From Daphnia pulex (lineage: Eukaryota > Arthropoda > Branchiopoda > Diplostraca > Daphniidae), in the NCBI RefSeq assembly GCF_021134715.1, contig NC_060023.1:9548001-9612000 (forward strand): a stretch of 64,000 nucleotides of DNA. The letters are read 5' to 3'. Shown piece after piece: positions 39,701 through 55,068 of the stretch. Below the pieces are notes generated by a model. It ran no database searches and was not told where the DNA came from. It worked only from the letters and a program-made list of their open reading frames with translations. Positions within the stretch are counted from its first letter, which is position 1, and every line of letters starts with the position of its first letter. A program made the position numbers and the translations under genes.

Positions 39701-41505
39701 AGGCTATTGACCTGACCTACCTTGCACATCTTGATAGTAAGTGAATCTTCCCAAAGGCCGCTGTCTACCAAGAACGACATTGGAAATCAACTCAACGGAA
39801 TAGCGAACTTTGTGCCGGATGACATTTGCTTCAAAGTTCACTTTTCCAAATCCGTCTGCTGCATTCCAAGAGACGGCCAGAAATCTATAGACTCTGGGTG
39901 TGACACATTTCTGTTTGTGTGTGAGACAGAAAAAGGGGGGAAGAAGAAGAACTTTTTCCTTCTTACCAGTCAGAGCCCTAGCAACAGTGGCGGACCAATC
40001 AGCCGACAGTCCTGTTATTATGCTTCTTTTTCACCCCCTCACGAAGACCTCGAGAGTTGATGGCTGACAAGACGAGTAGGGGAAAAAGCTTTTTGCTCCT
40101 CTCGGTATGTGGAAAGAGATGCTCTTTTGTTCCACCCTCACAGAAAAAAGAAGAAGGTTTTTCGGTGTGTGTGTGTGCCAGAGGGTGTTGGAGCTTAAGA
40201 GGATTCTTTTGACTAGCTGCTACTCGACAGTGTATATATATACAGCTAATTCCACCCCTATTTTCAATGACAAAATATAGTATACCCAAACACACAAAGG
40301 TGATGAAGTACATCCAAACCAGACTTCATCACCTTTTAATTGTCGTTGGGAAACTACTAGAAAAATCATTGCAACCACATCAGTGTACAGCGCGGTATGT
40401 CTGGAAACGGTTCGGAGTCCAGACAGCAACAGCAGACGGTTGGTCGTGAAATGTTAACTCGGTAACAAAACATGCAAGTATTTGATGGCTCCAAAAACAA
40501 ACAGCAATGAATAGAGAGAAAATTCAACAGCATAGCCAAGGAAAGCAGTTTTTTGATTCATGGAAAATATAATACACATACGTGGTGGCGGCCATGTTGG
40601 CTTTTTTCGGAGAAAATCGATTGGCCGGTAGAGTAGCTCAAAGAATTTCTGTTTCCCTTGAATCAACAAAGTTTCTCTCCAATAAAATAAAAGTAATGCA
40701 AATAAAAAATGAGAAATCTCTTTTTTATCACGAGTCTTGTTGATGAGTGGCCGCCATATCCTACACTTTGGCAACAATGCAATTTCGTTCGTCGTAAAAG
40801 AAAATTGTGTAATAGACAAATTATGACTTCACCGAAAAAATGGCTTTGAATGTAGGGAGCTCCTGTGTGATCTCGACAGAAATGAAATCTAATCGCAACC
40901 AAATGCTATTTCGGCATCGGTGCGGAACACGACCCAGGAGAATTGAGCTCAATCAGCTAAACGATGGGAATGCAACGAACGTCAACAAACAGCAGCAGCA
41001 TTCACAGAAAATAAAATGATTTTTTAAAAATTGAAAAAAATTAAAGATGGCGGGGAAAAAAGTCAACGCCCTCCAGATACACGTGTGATGGCTTCAATAA
41101 ATTTTAAAAAAAGAATTTACTTCCACCTTCAAGGCTGTTGGGTTTTTTCTTTCTAGAAAAATAAAAGTTGAATGAAAAATATCCAATTGAATCGTCTGCT
41201 GGGGGGGAGTGTCTGGTTCAACAGATTTATCCGATATCGCAGAATTTGATTCGACAGCTGACGTAATTTTCAGGGTTTTGTGTCTGCGGTTGAATAGAAT
41301 TTTGAGGTTTCTCTCTGTCGTCCACCGATTGGCCATCATCAAACATTTTGCTAGTGACAAAAAAGTCTGGCCAATAAAACTTTGGGGTCAGACGAGAGTA
41401 TGTAGAAAAGAAACTCTTTATGGGTGTGGTTGCCGATGGAGCTATTGCGTGCGCTTTGAATTCATCGGCCATGTAGAGCGTCGCGACGCCTGCAAAAATC
41501 CCAGA

Positions 41506-41520
41506 CAGCGCCCCCTCTCG
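41506..41520 (-). promoter_or_regulatory. CTCF-like motif
   Basis: The minus strand reads CGAGAGGGGGCGCTG, close to the conserved CTCF core (AG-GGGGCGCT). Arthropods have CTCF with a similar core motif. A single motif match has limited weight, but it lies in a long noncoding block where boundary elements would be expected. Confidence 0.3.
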
Positions 41521-43119
41521 TTTCATTTTTCGCTCGCCAAAGTGGAACACACATCTGCCATTGGGAGACATCAAAGTATACCAATCAGACTCTTCTCTAG
41601 CTCTCTTTGTCGGACATGCTCCCAAAATAAGAACGCCAGTTATATTTTGTTTGTGTCATATCGTCGGCGGCAGAGTTCTTCCTGTTTGCCGCAGAACCCC
41701 CAAGTCCGTGGATGTTGTATCGATCGGTCGCTTTCGTCGACGACGTCAGTAACCTCTAGACGGGCACAGTCACGTGATCGATACACGAAGGAACACTTTT
41801 ACAGCCGAGCGCTGGGGCTTTTCGGCCTTGACGAGCGTTGAGGCGGTTCCAACTCGGCATTCCCGTTTCTTTTCTTTTCTTTTTTTCCAGACGATGGACG
41901 CCGACGACGAGGTATAGAAGAAGAAGAAAAAAAGAATATCTTTTCGTTATTTTATCTTGGACCATGAAGAAGAGCCAGACGCATTTTTTTCCCGGTCAAG
42001 GTCGGATCAATGACGCTCGGTGCTATCAATTCACGCATCGTCCCGAATGGAAAAAAGAGAAAAAATTTGTGTAGCGCATAAAAAGAGATGGAGGGGGGAG
42101 ATCAGACAAAAGAACTATAAGAAGACTTGTCGGGTTAACTTTCCCCCCTCTTCTACCCCAACGGACCCCTAACATTCAAAGGGTCAGGCTCCTATTTATG
42201 ATTGAGAGGGGGGAGAGACTCCTGACGTAAAACCGTTGCTGTATTTATTTAAAAAAGAAATAGAAAAAAAACCCTACAAAAGTGTGTAGGACTGTAACTA
42301 GGACCCCTAATGCTCCTCCTCTATGTCTGGCAACCGTCTAGACAGTCCCTCTACTGTTCCATCCGCGCTATACGTACTAGAAATAACACAGGCGACTCGG
42401 AGCAATTTGACAAAAAAGCTCTTTTTTTCTTCCTATTTTGGCTCGTTTCCAAAGTCATGCTTTTCCTACCACCATGGAGGAAAAGCAGGAACTCTACTAC
42501 CCTTCTGGCTGCTCCTATTCTATATTTGACGTCGTAGCCCAGGACGTGTTATTTGCACATTTGTTTTTTTTTTTTCGCACGCAGACGCCATTAATGCCGA
42601 AAAGTAGGCCATCGAATAATACGCAATCTCATTGAACAATGAAAACTTTACAACTTATATAACAGAAATCATACATTCGTGATCCTTTTGGCCCCGAGTA
42701 TGGAATTTCGTTTCAAGTTCTCTCAAAAGTTTTCAGTTGTCTTCGTTGCAATGTGTTACGCGACAAGCCCATATTTTAACTGTAGAACAAAAAAGCAAAA
42801 GGTATATACACACTCTCTCACCTGTAATCGGATCAGCTGCTCAAGGTCCTCCCCCCTTCTAAACTAAAGGGATTTCTCTGCCCCCATGTTCCGTAATTAT
42901 TTCTATTCCTCCAAGGAAAGCCAAAGCACAGGGCGCTGAAACTTTATTACGGCATAACTCGATAGAGCCCTCTATGATACAATTTTCAATAGAGATATTG
43001 ATCGCTTGCATATACACAGGAAATGCAATTCGGCTTCATTTGGGTTGATGGAATAGGAGATAAGATATATATAGAGATAACCACCTTTTAGGAGCAAGAT
43101 GGCCATTAATGCAGTTGAC

Positions 43120-44878
43120 TCATCGAACCGCATCTGAACGCAGAACCAACGGATTTGAGACACGAAAGACACCAGGAAGCATAGCGGCTAAAGCGTGAAA
43201 CACTTCGTCTGCAGCGTCACGAGGAAGCAGGAATTGCAGCGTTGGCGACGAACCGCTACCTCGGCTATCCACGCCAGCTCCGTATGAAGCCGTTTCCATC
43301 ATGAAACCCTGTAAAAGCCCCAAGAATTATTTATTTATTTTTTTTTGACAAATGATGTGCGTTTTTGTTGTTGTGCTCTTTTATCCCCTTAATTATTCTA
43401 ATACTACCTTGACGCATTTGAAGACAAGCTCAGCTCGACGTAAACACCACGGCACAGTCATTTCTTCGCTAAGCTCGTGAACTAGAAGCAAAGGAATTGT
43501 CAAGGTCGTGATATCGGAAACGACAGCTGTCCGCAGAATGTGACGAAGTCCCAAAAGAACCGGGTGACGTGAATTGATTTCGTTCGATCGAACGCTATCG
43601 TCAGAGACCAAATGGAAAACGACGTGCACCTAAAAATAGATTTCATATCAAGCTATATATATTTTTATTATTATTTTACAAATAAAAGAATTACCTGGGC
43701 CAGATTTGAGTGCCGGCTCACGTACATGTCACCTAGTCGAGGAGTTTTCGTTTTAGGTTGTCCACCGTTTGATTCCAATTCATTCATCCGGCGATTTGAA
43801 ATCTAGATAATGAAATCATATTAAATACATACAAGAAAATATGTGATATAAGAATAGAACCTGTTGTCGCCATTTAAAAGCGTTGGTTGAGAAAGTGTTT
43901 CGAGCATTTTCAAGCTGTAAATCGGCCCGAGGAAAATGGAGTTCGGCCCCTCTGCGACAAATTCGAAGGAATTCTTTCTCCATTCCTGTGTAAGCTGACA
44001 ACCGATCATCTACTAATAGAACCAGCCCACTCTGGTTACTCGAATAGAGCGAGAGTGCCATTTGAAGACGTTGTGGATCATTACGACTCGTCAACGGCAG
44101 CCTGCAGAGATCTAATACGTCAGCAGATATCAATCTCAAGTTGTGGCTTTGCTTCATTTGAGCCCCTAGTTGAATGGTAAAGCTCTCTTCTAATCGGAAA
44201 ACGCTGGGAATATCGAGATTCTCGGGGTCAGATGCAACTTGTTCGAAATCGTCTTCAGGGCGTATTGGCAACTGCCCTCCAGTTTCAACAATTTCAGCCA
44301 TACCAAGTAGCCATTCTCTGAAATGGATTTTTTGGGTTTCTTGAACATTTACGAGCCTGCTTTCCCACCCACTTTCAAAGATTTGCCTCTCTTCACAGTG
44401 ACGAACTGAAATTTCATTGACTTCTACTTCCGTCAATTGATCAACCGCATAGCACAGTTCTTCAGTCTGTCTCTGAGTCAAATATTGCCATTCTCTCTCC
44501 TGCTCATCAACAAGATCTTGCATCTGAACAGAGAGTTCATACTCTTGGGTTAGAAGCGATTCAACTGCTGGTGACAGAAGAACTCTTTGATATACATCAG
44601 CCATGACTTCCTCATCTGAAACTTGCTCACTCGATGCATTGGCAAGAATTTCCTGAAAAACAAAAAGGGGGTGGCATTAGACAGATGAAGATGTCATTAG
44701 ATTCAAACATACTCACATCTTTGAATGCTTGTTCGAGTTGTTTGGCAACTAATTCGGTGTCAATTATACTAGCTAGTGCTTGATTAATTACATCAGTGCC
44801 ATCCATGACACACCGAAAATCTGTTAAATCGTTTAACAGTTCAGCAGGATTGTTCTCAGACTCGGTGTTTGTTGACAA
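43120..44878 (-). CDS. FERRY complex subunit 3 (C12orf4 homologue)
   Basis: At least five exons on the minus strand. Blocks matching C12orf4/FERRY3 include [40 protein letters not shown] with [67 protein letters not shown] and [22 protein letters not shown] is a Rab5 effector that carries mRNAs on early endosomes. The open frame extends past the first clear ATG (about 44806) to 44878 and on to a possible acceptor at 44893. The vertebrate N-terminal 80 or so residues are not found before the next gene, so the start is uncertain or the protein is shorter here. Confidence 0.88.
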
Positions 44879-45086
44879 TTTTTCAGAGTGGACTAAAAAT
44901 AGTGACGTGAATATTAACTACTGCCATCTATTGGTTGCGAAATAACGACCACTTTTATTTTTCAGGGGGGTTGGGGATGGGGAAAGTAACAGAGAACAGT
45001 AGCGCAAGATAAACGGGTGAGCGAAATATTATTATACGAACATAAACACGAATTTCAGCTAAATTGAAAAAAAAAAAAAATGTTTT

Positions 45087-48380
<3,294 letters not shown>

Positions 48381-48513
48381 TTTGCCTTTTACTCCTCCAA
48401 AGTTTTTGACAGGGTTACTGCTCTATGTTTGAAGCTGCTCTAGTTTGTTTATTGACAACACATTTATCCGCCATTTTCAACTGCTGTTGTGTTTGTGTTG
48501 TGACCGGTTTGTC
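48381..48513. promoter_or_regulatory. Short bidirectional promoter of KAT7 and the coiled-coil gene
   Basis: Only 133 bp separate the KAT7 start (minus) and the ATG at 48514 (plus). Both promoters must overlap. The segment is AT-rich with a CCGCCATTTTC word (GCCAT core) near 48468. Confidence 0.5.
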
Positions 48514-49644
48514 ATGAATTTCAATGTCGGAGGCTTTAGCGAAAGCATTAAATATTCTTATCAGCAGTTTTGCAAACAAGATGCAGAAGGAAGAGAGTCC
48601 AATCGTCGATTGTTAGTGAAACTAAAGAAATTTGAAGCAAAATCATTTGATTTGGTAGCCCAAACTCAAGTTGCCCAACAGATGAGAAATCAATATGAAA
48701 GAACACTTATGCAACAGAATCCTGTTCTGTGGGCTCAAATTCAAAGAAACATTGCCATAGACATGACAGACTTTGAACTTGAACGTCCATTAACTGGTCA
48801 CAGCGGCAGAAAACACACAAGAGAAATGGCAATGAACACTTCACATAACTCTTCAACTTCAGAGCAACATTCTTTGCATGAAGAAGGTGTTTGGCCTCAT
48901 ACCCCATCTCCTTTCCCTGAATTGGATGCCCAGCAGTTTGCAAGTGATCAGAGCACACACCTCAACATTCGTTCTTCTACACTTGCTGTGCCTCATTCTC
49001 AAGATACTTTAGAGAGTCTCAATAAAACTAGAGATAGCAAAGTTTCAAATAGTCATTCAGCACTTCAAAATGAATCATTGAGTCATCATCAAGGCCATAT
49101 TCAGGATAAACATCCCCTGACGACTTCAGTTCCAGACTTTCAACAGCCAGCTCAAAATATTGTTGCATCTCCACAAGTGGATGATTTTATTCCACCAAGT
49201 AGTTCTACTCCCAATGTCATTGCAAAGCAAAGAAAATCTTATCCAAATCAACCTTCTATTGCTGTGTCAAATTTGGAATTATTAAAAGAAGAATCAATTG
49301 GAGTCCTTGAGAATAACTTGGAACAAGAAAAAGATGTCAAACTTACAACAACCATCGAACTCAAAACTCCTTTGAGCAGCGTAACGGAAATCCCGGCAGC
49401 AAATCCTATTACTACTTACGATGAATCTCAGAAAGGCAGCAACGACGAAGATTTCCGGAAGCTACAACCTATGGAAACAGTTATTAGTGATGAAGCCGCT
49501 CAACACGTTTCCCCACATCAATCACCACAAAAAATAAAGCCTTTCTGTTTAGATTCCGAGTCCGATGGTGCTGATGATCCCATATCTGGTCCGCTAAGTG
49601 GCAGAAATGTAGGCGACGACGATTCAGACTCTTTTTGGAATTGA
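48514..49644 (+). CDS. Coiled-coil protein, possibly kizuna-like centrosomal protein
   Basis: A single-exon ORF. The ATG at 48514 gives 376 aa and is preferred over the upstream in-frame ATG at 48445, which would add a hydrophobic, Cys-rich leader inside the presumed promoter. Residues 1-65 form a coiled coil (YSYQQFCKQDAEGRESNRRL, LVKLKKFEAKSFDLVAQTQV). The rest is disordered, rich in Ser, Gln, His and Pro, and ends in an acidic DDDSDSFWN tail. The RESNRRL...LKKFE pattern recalls the N-terminus of kizuna (KIZ), but the match is short. Intronless structure in a gene-dense, intron-rich neighbourhood is notable. Confidence 0.72.
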   Translation: MNFNVGGFSESIKYSYQQFCKQDAEGRESNRRLLVKLKKFEAKSFDLVAQTQVAQQMRNQYERTLMQQNPVLWAQIQRNIAIDMTDFELERPLTGHSGRKHTREMAMNTSHNSSTSEQHSLHEEGVWPHTPSPFPELDAQQFASDQSTHLNIRSSTLAVPHSQDTLESLNKTRDSKVSNSHSALQNESLSHHQGHIQDKHPLTTSVPDFQQPAQNIVASPQVDDFIPPSSSTPNVIAKQRKSYPNQPSIAVSNLELLKEESIGVLENNLEQEKDVKLTTTIELKTPLSSVTEIPAANPITTYDESQKGSNDEDFRKLQPMETVISDEAAQHVSPHQSPQKIKPFCLDSESDGADDPISGPLSGRNVGDDDSDSFWN

Positions 49645-49806
49645 GCAATTAACGTTTATTTATTTTCCTAATCCCCTTAATATCATTGTATGTAGTTAAC
49701 TTCCGCAAATAAATTTTTAAAATATCAAGCACCAACTGTAAGCTTACATCATTAGTTAAAAAAGAAAAAGCGTAGCAATAATGTACTTTGAGAATGCAAA
49801 ACAGGT

Positions 49807-52800
49807 TTAACTAGAAAAAATATCTTTCATTAAATTGGCAGCTTCGACTTTGTGAATGGCTGAAACCCCGACAGCAGGAGCTGCCAATACTGGGCGACCG
49901 GAGTAGCGTAAATTGATACCCACTACGTTACGGAAACGGGGCTCAACAAAATTCCAAGCTCCTCCATTACGGGGCTCTTCTTGACTCCAGATAAATTCTT
50001 TAGCGTTTGAATATTTGGTTACTAGTTTCTGGACCTCAAGAGCCGGAAAGGGACACAGTTCTTCCAAACGAATGATGGCCACGTCTTTCACCCCTTTTTC
50101 TTGGCGTTGCTGATTCAGTGCGTAGTAATGTTTGCCACTGACGAAGATTACTCGTCGGACATTGGCAGGAGATTCCAAATTGTCATCTAAGACCGATTTA
50201 AATGAAGTACCAGGAGCTAGATCTTGCAAGGATGAAACGGCTGCTGGGAAACGGAGAAGTAGTTTTGGGCCAGCGACGATGAGCGGTTTGCGATACGGAC
50301 GAATAAGTTGTCGGCGAAGTAAGTGAAACATTTGGGCAGGTGTCGTAGGATTAACTACCTGGCTCACAGAATATCGGAAAAGTTTAGTAGCGTGGTAAAT
50401 GTTTCATTCACAAAATGAATATACCTGCATATTGATGTCGTCACAGTCAGCAACATCTTCTCGACTATCTGTCAGTTGCAAAAAACGTTCGATTCTACAT
50501 GTAGAATGCTCAGGTCCAGCACCATCAAACCCATGGGGCAATATCATCACTAGTCCACTTTGGAGCTGCCATTTAGCTATCAAGATTCATCATTATTTTT
50601 ACATGCAAATAAATACGTTGGAAATTCAATAATTTACTCTCTCCAGATGTCACAAACGTATCGATGATAATTTGAGCTCCTACGTTCGGAAAAATTAGAT
50701 ATTTCGGGAGTTGAAGAGTATATTTAAAATAATAATAATTAAAAAAATTAATACAGACCATTGAAAAAATCTCCGAACTGAGCCTCCCAAATGCACAAGG
50801 CGTCCGGACGACCAATGCTATTACCTTAAGAAGTAAACAACCAAAAATTAACAAATGATTTTTCTCCAAATCTGTACGCGTAGAAATACCATATTCGAAT
50901 GCCAATACGGCTTCTTCCGATAAAATGCTGTTTGCAACCTACCAAAATGACATAGGATGATGTTGACCATACATTTAACATTGAACGTTGTCACGTACCT
51001 CCAGATGACCCTGAGTGCCATCTGTACTAAGGTCGTTCATAGGAATATAAATTTCGTTCGATTGCTGGTCTACTAGCATGCAATGACGCTGAGAGAACGT
51101 TCCACGGCCAACATCCTGCCCACTAATTCGACAGTCGTATCCTGTCATTAAAAGAAGCATTTATTTTTAAAATATATTTCACAAACATTTTAACGAATAT
51201 TTAACAAAAGAACCTTGATAAAGCAGAGAAGCAATCGCCAAGGATTCAGCAGTTGACCAGTCCAAGTTAGTTCCAGCCAAAAGTTTGTTGAGACGGGCGT
51301 CTACGTGACCTCTCTTCAAGGTCGGATGGAGCGAAAAATTACTAGGTATGTGAACAGATCTAGCCCCCACCCATCGTAAAACATCGAGATTTACACCAGT
51401 GTCCCAGGACGTCACGTCTCCAGTTGCCGTCTGCTGTACCAAACAAGAAATAAACGTAATCGCTTGTGTTTAAGTAACCATTAAATGAAACAACCTTGAG
51501 TGATTTCGACTGTTCTTCTCCCACTTGGCTATAGGTCGGTGTTGCTGAGGGGGAGTATGAATCGGCTTCTTTGAAGGCGAAACTCATTTGGTTCGAGTGA
51601 TTGGTTAACAAGTTTTGGTTAGCTTCTTGATCCATGACTCCTTCCTCAACGAGTCTATACAATAGAAAATTCCATCATGGTTTAGTAATCTTAAACATAC
51701 TTATCTTTGTCGCATTTTAATCATACTTTTGACAGTAGGCTTCGGGGATGGAGCAGCTGCGAGAATGAATAGCTGAATACATGACAGGGTTCGTGAACGT
51801 TGGCTCGTCCATTTCATTGTGACCCCATCTGCGATTAAAATATCATTTAGTTTAAAATCTTAAGAACAACAAATTGAATTTCGCACAAACCTTCTATAGC
51901 ATAGCACATCAACGAAAATATCGCGTTGGAAAGTTTTCCTATAATTCCATGCCAATCGAGCGGCACGTACAACTGCTTCGGGATCACCTCCATTTACATG
52001 AATAACCGGCACTCCAATAGATTTAGCGACATCACTGCAATAACGAGATGAACGACCACGATCGGCAGGTGTGGTGTATCCAACTTGATTGTTGACAATT
52101 AAGTGTAAAGAGCCCCCGACATTGAAATGTGGAACTTGACTAAATGCGAGTGTTTCTTGCACAACTCCTTGACCTACAAAGAAAAAAAGATTGAGCAAAA
52201 GGATAAAAAAACATCGTTTAAAACAACAAGGGAAAACCTGAAACGGCAGCATCTCCATGTACCTGCAGACAAACCACACGATCACCCATATTTCCAGTAC
52301 CATAGTCACCCTCTCGAATTCTGTTTCAAAGAAAATTAAAATTAAAAATTCATTCAAAAACCGAAATATTTATATTTACTTTTGTTGTTCAGCGCGAACT
52401 CTTCCAGCGGTAAAAGGATTCGCAGCCTCTAAATGAGACGGATTTGGAAGCATGGTTACAGATACAGTTTTCCCATCGAAATTTAATTTTGTGACACTTG
52501 TTAAGTGAGACAACACATCTCCGATTCCTAAAAATGAACAAATGCAATAAATATCAACTTTGTACTTCAATTTTTAAGAGATTTTACCCTTAGTTCCAGC
52601 TGGAAGTTCGTTTCGGCCTTTCATTTTGCTAAACATGAGTTCATATGGGCAATTTAACATTCCCGTTAGCAGATTTAATCGTCCTGTTTTAATGAAACAC
52701 ATTATGGAGTGAATGAGATAATACCAAATGTTTCTATTTTCAAACTTACCGCGATGAGCCATACACATAAACACATGATGCGCATCGAAAGATGCCGCCA

Positions 52801-53590
52801 ATTTGAAAATTTCCCTGTAAAAAGGTATACAGCTCTCCGCGCCTTCACCACCATAACGTTTCACTGTTGGGAATTTAGCTCCAACAAAGTTATCGAAATT
52901 TTGAGAAAGTATCATTGCTTCTGCAATTTCCTTCTTGGTTACAGCGTCAACTTCTTGGGAATTTATAGCTTCATATTCATTGACTAGCCACTCTCTTTCT
53001 TCAATGGACTCTATATGCATAAATTCAATTCCTGTTGAACTACAATACAATTTTTCCAATTGATCCACAACATCAGAAGTTGAAGCATTTGTTTTCCAGC
53101 CATTAAGGATCCCATTAAGATTGTGATCAACATCAGGTAATCCATAGAATGATGGGCACAGTTCAGGTACATTTCTGGTAATTAAGATAACAATTTAAGA
53201 TAATGACAATATTTTTGATTTCTTTGAATTGATTACTGTGCTTCATGCAAATTAAGTGGATCAATGGCTGCTTTTAAATGGCCATGTCTGCGGTATGCTT
53301 CAACTAATCTTAAAAGGTTAGGATTCTGATTTCGAGAAACAGATGTAAGGCTTTCATCAAATACTGAAAGGATACAAAGCGAAACGGTCAATACAAAAAT
53401 GTAATTGGCAAATGTTGTAAATTGCAACAAATACTTTACCAGCATTGTTGGATGGAGGACTATGAATTTTGGGTTTAAAACCAAAAACTCCCTGCTTGCT
53501 ATGATAATCTCGAAAAGAAGATATGGGGGAAAATAAGTGTTGAAAATATTTAAGATCTAGCAATCGCTTATAACTAATTAAATTCGACAT
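49807..53590 (-). CDS. DHTKD1: 2-oxoadipate dehydrogenase E1 component, mitochondrial (DHTKD1)
   Basis: A minus-strand multi-exon gene from ATG 53590 to stop 49807, roughly 900 codons. It is a thiamine diphosphate-dependent E1 that decarboxylates 2-oxoadipate in lysine and tryptophan breakdown. An N-terminal mitochondrial presequence ([20 protein letters not shown]) precedes [80 protein letters not shown] (ThDP site), [27 protein letters not shown] and [16 protein letters not shown]-type [20 protein letters not shown]. It lacks the N-terminal extension of OGDH and resembles DHTKD1 throughout. It is head-to-head with the cardiolipin synthase gene. Confidence 0.95.
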
Positions 53591-53813
53591 TATTTTTCAA
53601 TCGGACCGTGATTTACGTTTTTGTTTATAGATTTGTTCTGTCTGCTAAACATGGAATTCATTTACCGACTAAGTACTAGAAGTAGTCGTCAGGTGGCACT
53701 TTCATCATGTCATCGTTATTCGTTAATAGATGGTGTTGTCTCGACAACAACAACAGCAAATTGTTTCTAAAATTGTACAGTTCTATTTGCATGTATTTTA
53801 TGCTTGAAAGTTC

Positions 53814-54977
53814 ATGCAAAGGCATGCTACAATTTTTAAAATGAATAACCATTTGCTCAGGCTGTCTACCATATTTAAGATAAGCAATCAAAGGTGCCCA
53901 ACGTTGATTGCACGCCATCGATTTGTCCCAATTATGGTGTGTCAAGTTCAACGTTTTCGTCATCTGGGACACAACCGGATCCGACAAATAGAAATGGAGA
54001 AATTCACGCCACTTTCTAGTGCGTTCGAAAATGTAATGAGCTTTAAAAACTTCTGCACACAAAATGTTCCTGAGAAAAAAGATCGGACTGAGAATATTCT
54101 GACAGTGCCAAATGTTCTCACCGTTGGCAGAATGGTCATGTGTCCCTTTCTGGGCTATCTAGTCATCCAAAATGATTACTCAATGGCATTCAATTTGTTT
54201 GTTGTTGCAGGAATAACAGACTTGGTATGTTTGCTTGATTAACATTTTGTTCACACTTTAATATTATTCATTAACTTTTTCATGTAGCTTGATGGATGGA
54301 TAGCAAGAACATTTCCCAGTCAGGCATCATTGGCTGGATCTTTCTTGGATCCCTTAGCTGATAAACTACTTCTAGGGACACTTTTTATTAGCCTTACATA
54401 CAGTGGACTTATTCCATGTAATATATATCATCCATTGCAAAAATTTATTTTGAGGGAAGTTGAATAATTACCCATTCTTATAGTGTTCAATCATTAATTT
54501 ATTTCAGTGCCACTTACCTTACTTATTGTAGCAAGAGATGCTTTACTTGTTGCTGCTGGGTTTTACATACGCTACATTTCTCTGGAACAACCAGTAAGTT
54601 TTGCTATTTTACCAAGTTTTCAAAATCCATCAATAGTTCTCGTCTCCCATTTTATAGCGAACTTTGAGTCGGTATTTCGACCCTTCTTTAGCTACGGCAC
54701 AACTTGCCCCGACCAATATTTCAAAGTTCAACACTGCCATACAGTTATTACTTGTCGCTTGCAGCCTTGCAGTCCCGGCGTTCAATCTTGACGAATCAGT
54801 ACTTCCATTTTTATGGTAAGATAATTCCCTCGTGTATAAGGGAAATCATGAAGTGTGTATTAACACGACCGAAATAATTACAGGTATGTGACAGGAACGA
54901 CAACCGTCTTATCGGGACTCAGTTACGTGTTTGCTAAAAACACTTATCGCATCATATCGCGATCGCGTGTAAAATGA
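53814..54977 (+). CDS. CRLS1: Cardiolipin synthase, mitochondrial (CRLS1)
   Basis: Five exons: 53814-54224, 54288 to about 54419, 54508 to about 54592, from about 54659, and a last exon from about 54884 to the stop at 54977. The enzyme joins CDP-diacylglycerol and phosphatidylglycerol in the inner mitochondrial membrane. The CDP-alcohol phosphatidyltransferase signature spans the first intron: [20 protein letters not shown] then FLDPLADK, fitting D-x2-D-G-x2-A-R-x8-9-G-x3-D-x3-D. The N-terminus is basic and hydroxylated, as for a mitochondrial presequence, and later hydrophobic helices include [20 protein letters not shown]. An in-frame ATG at 53841 is an alternative start. Confidence 0.93.
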
Positions 54978-55068
54978 AACATCACTGATGCAGACAAATA
55001 TATGTGAATTTAGTGATTCATCCAACATTTTTCCTTAATAAAAATCAACATAGGTGCATCAACAATTA

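Larger units (their letters stand above)
34251..43119. other. Gene-poor, low-complexity regulatory-looking block
   Basis: About 8.9 kb with no recognisable protein gene. It has many simple repeats: CA/GT runs at 36151-36165, 38318-38332 and 38399-38420, CTG/CAG runs at 36273, 36852 and 38431, CAA/CCAA repeats at 39672-39700, G runs at 36617 and 39660. It also has GAGA runs at 34919 and 39103, and several GCCAT words in extended GGCNGCCAT-like contexts (40587-40594, 40749-40756, 41044-41053). A CTCF-like motif is at 41506-41520. Short frames end at splice-like sites (for example 35646-35717), so 5' exons of a longer transcript are possible. A minus-strand AATAAA near 35151-35157 could end an antisense transcript. 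Confidence 0.5.

Noticed and set aside
41209-41841. Plus-strand open frame of 210 codons
   Set aside because: It lacks an ATG start at its listed edge, is rich in Arg, Ser and Cys as expected from GC-mixed noncoding sequence, has no hydrophobic or domain pattern, and the opposite strand is also open over much of it (41227-41625).
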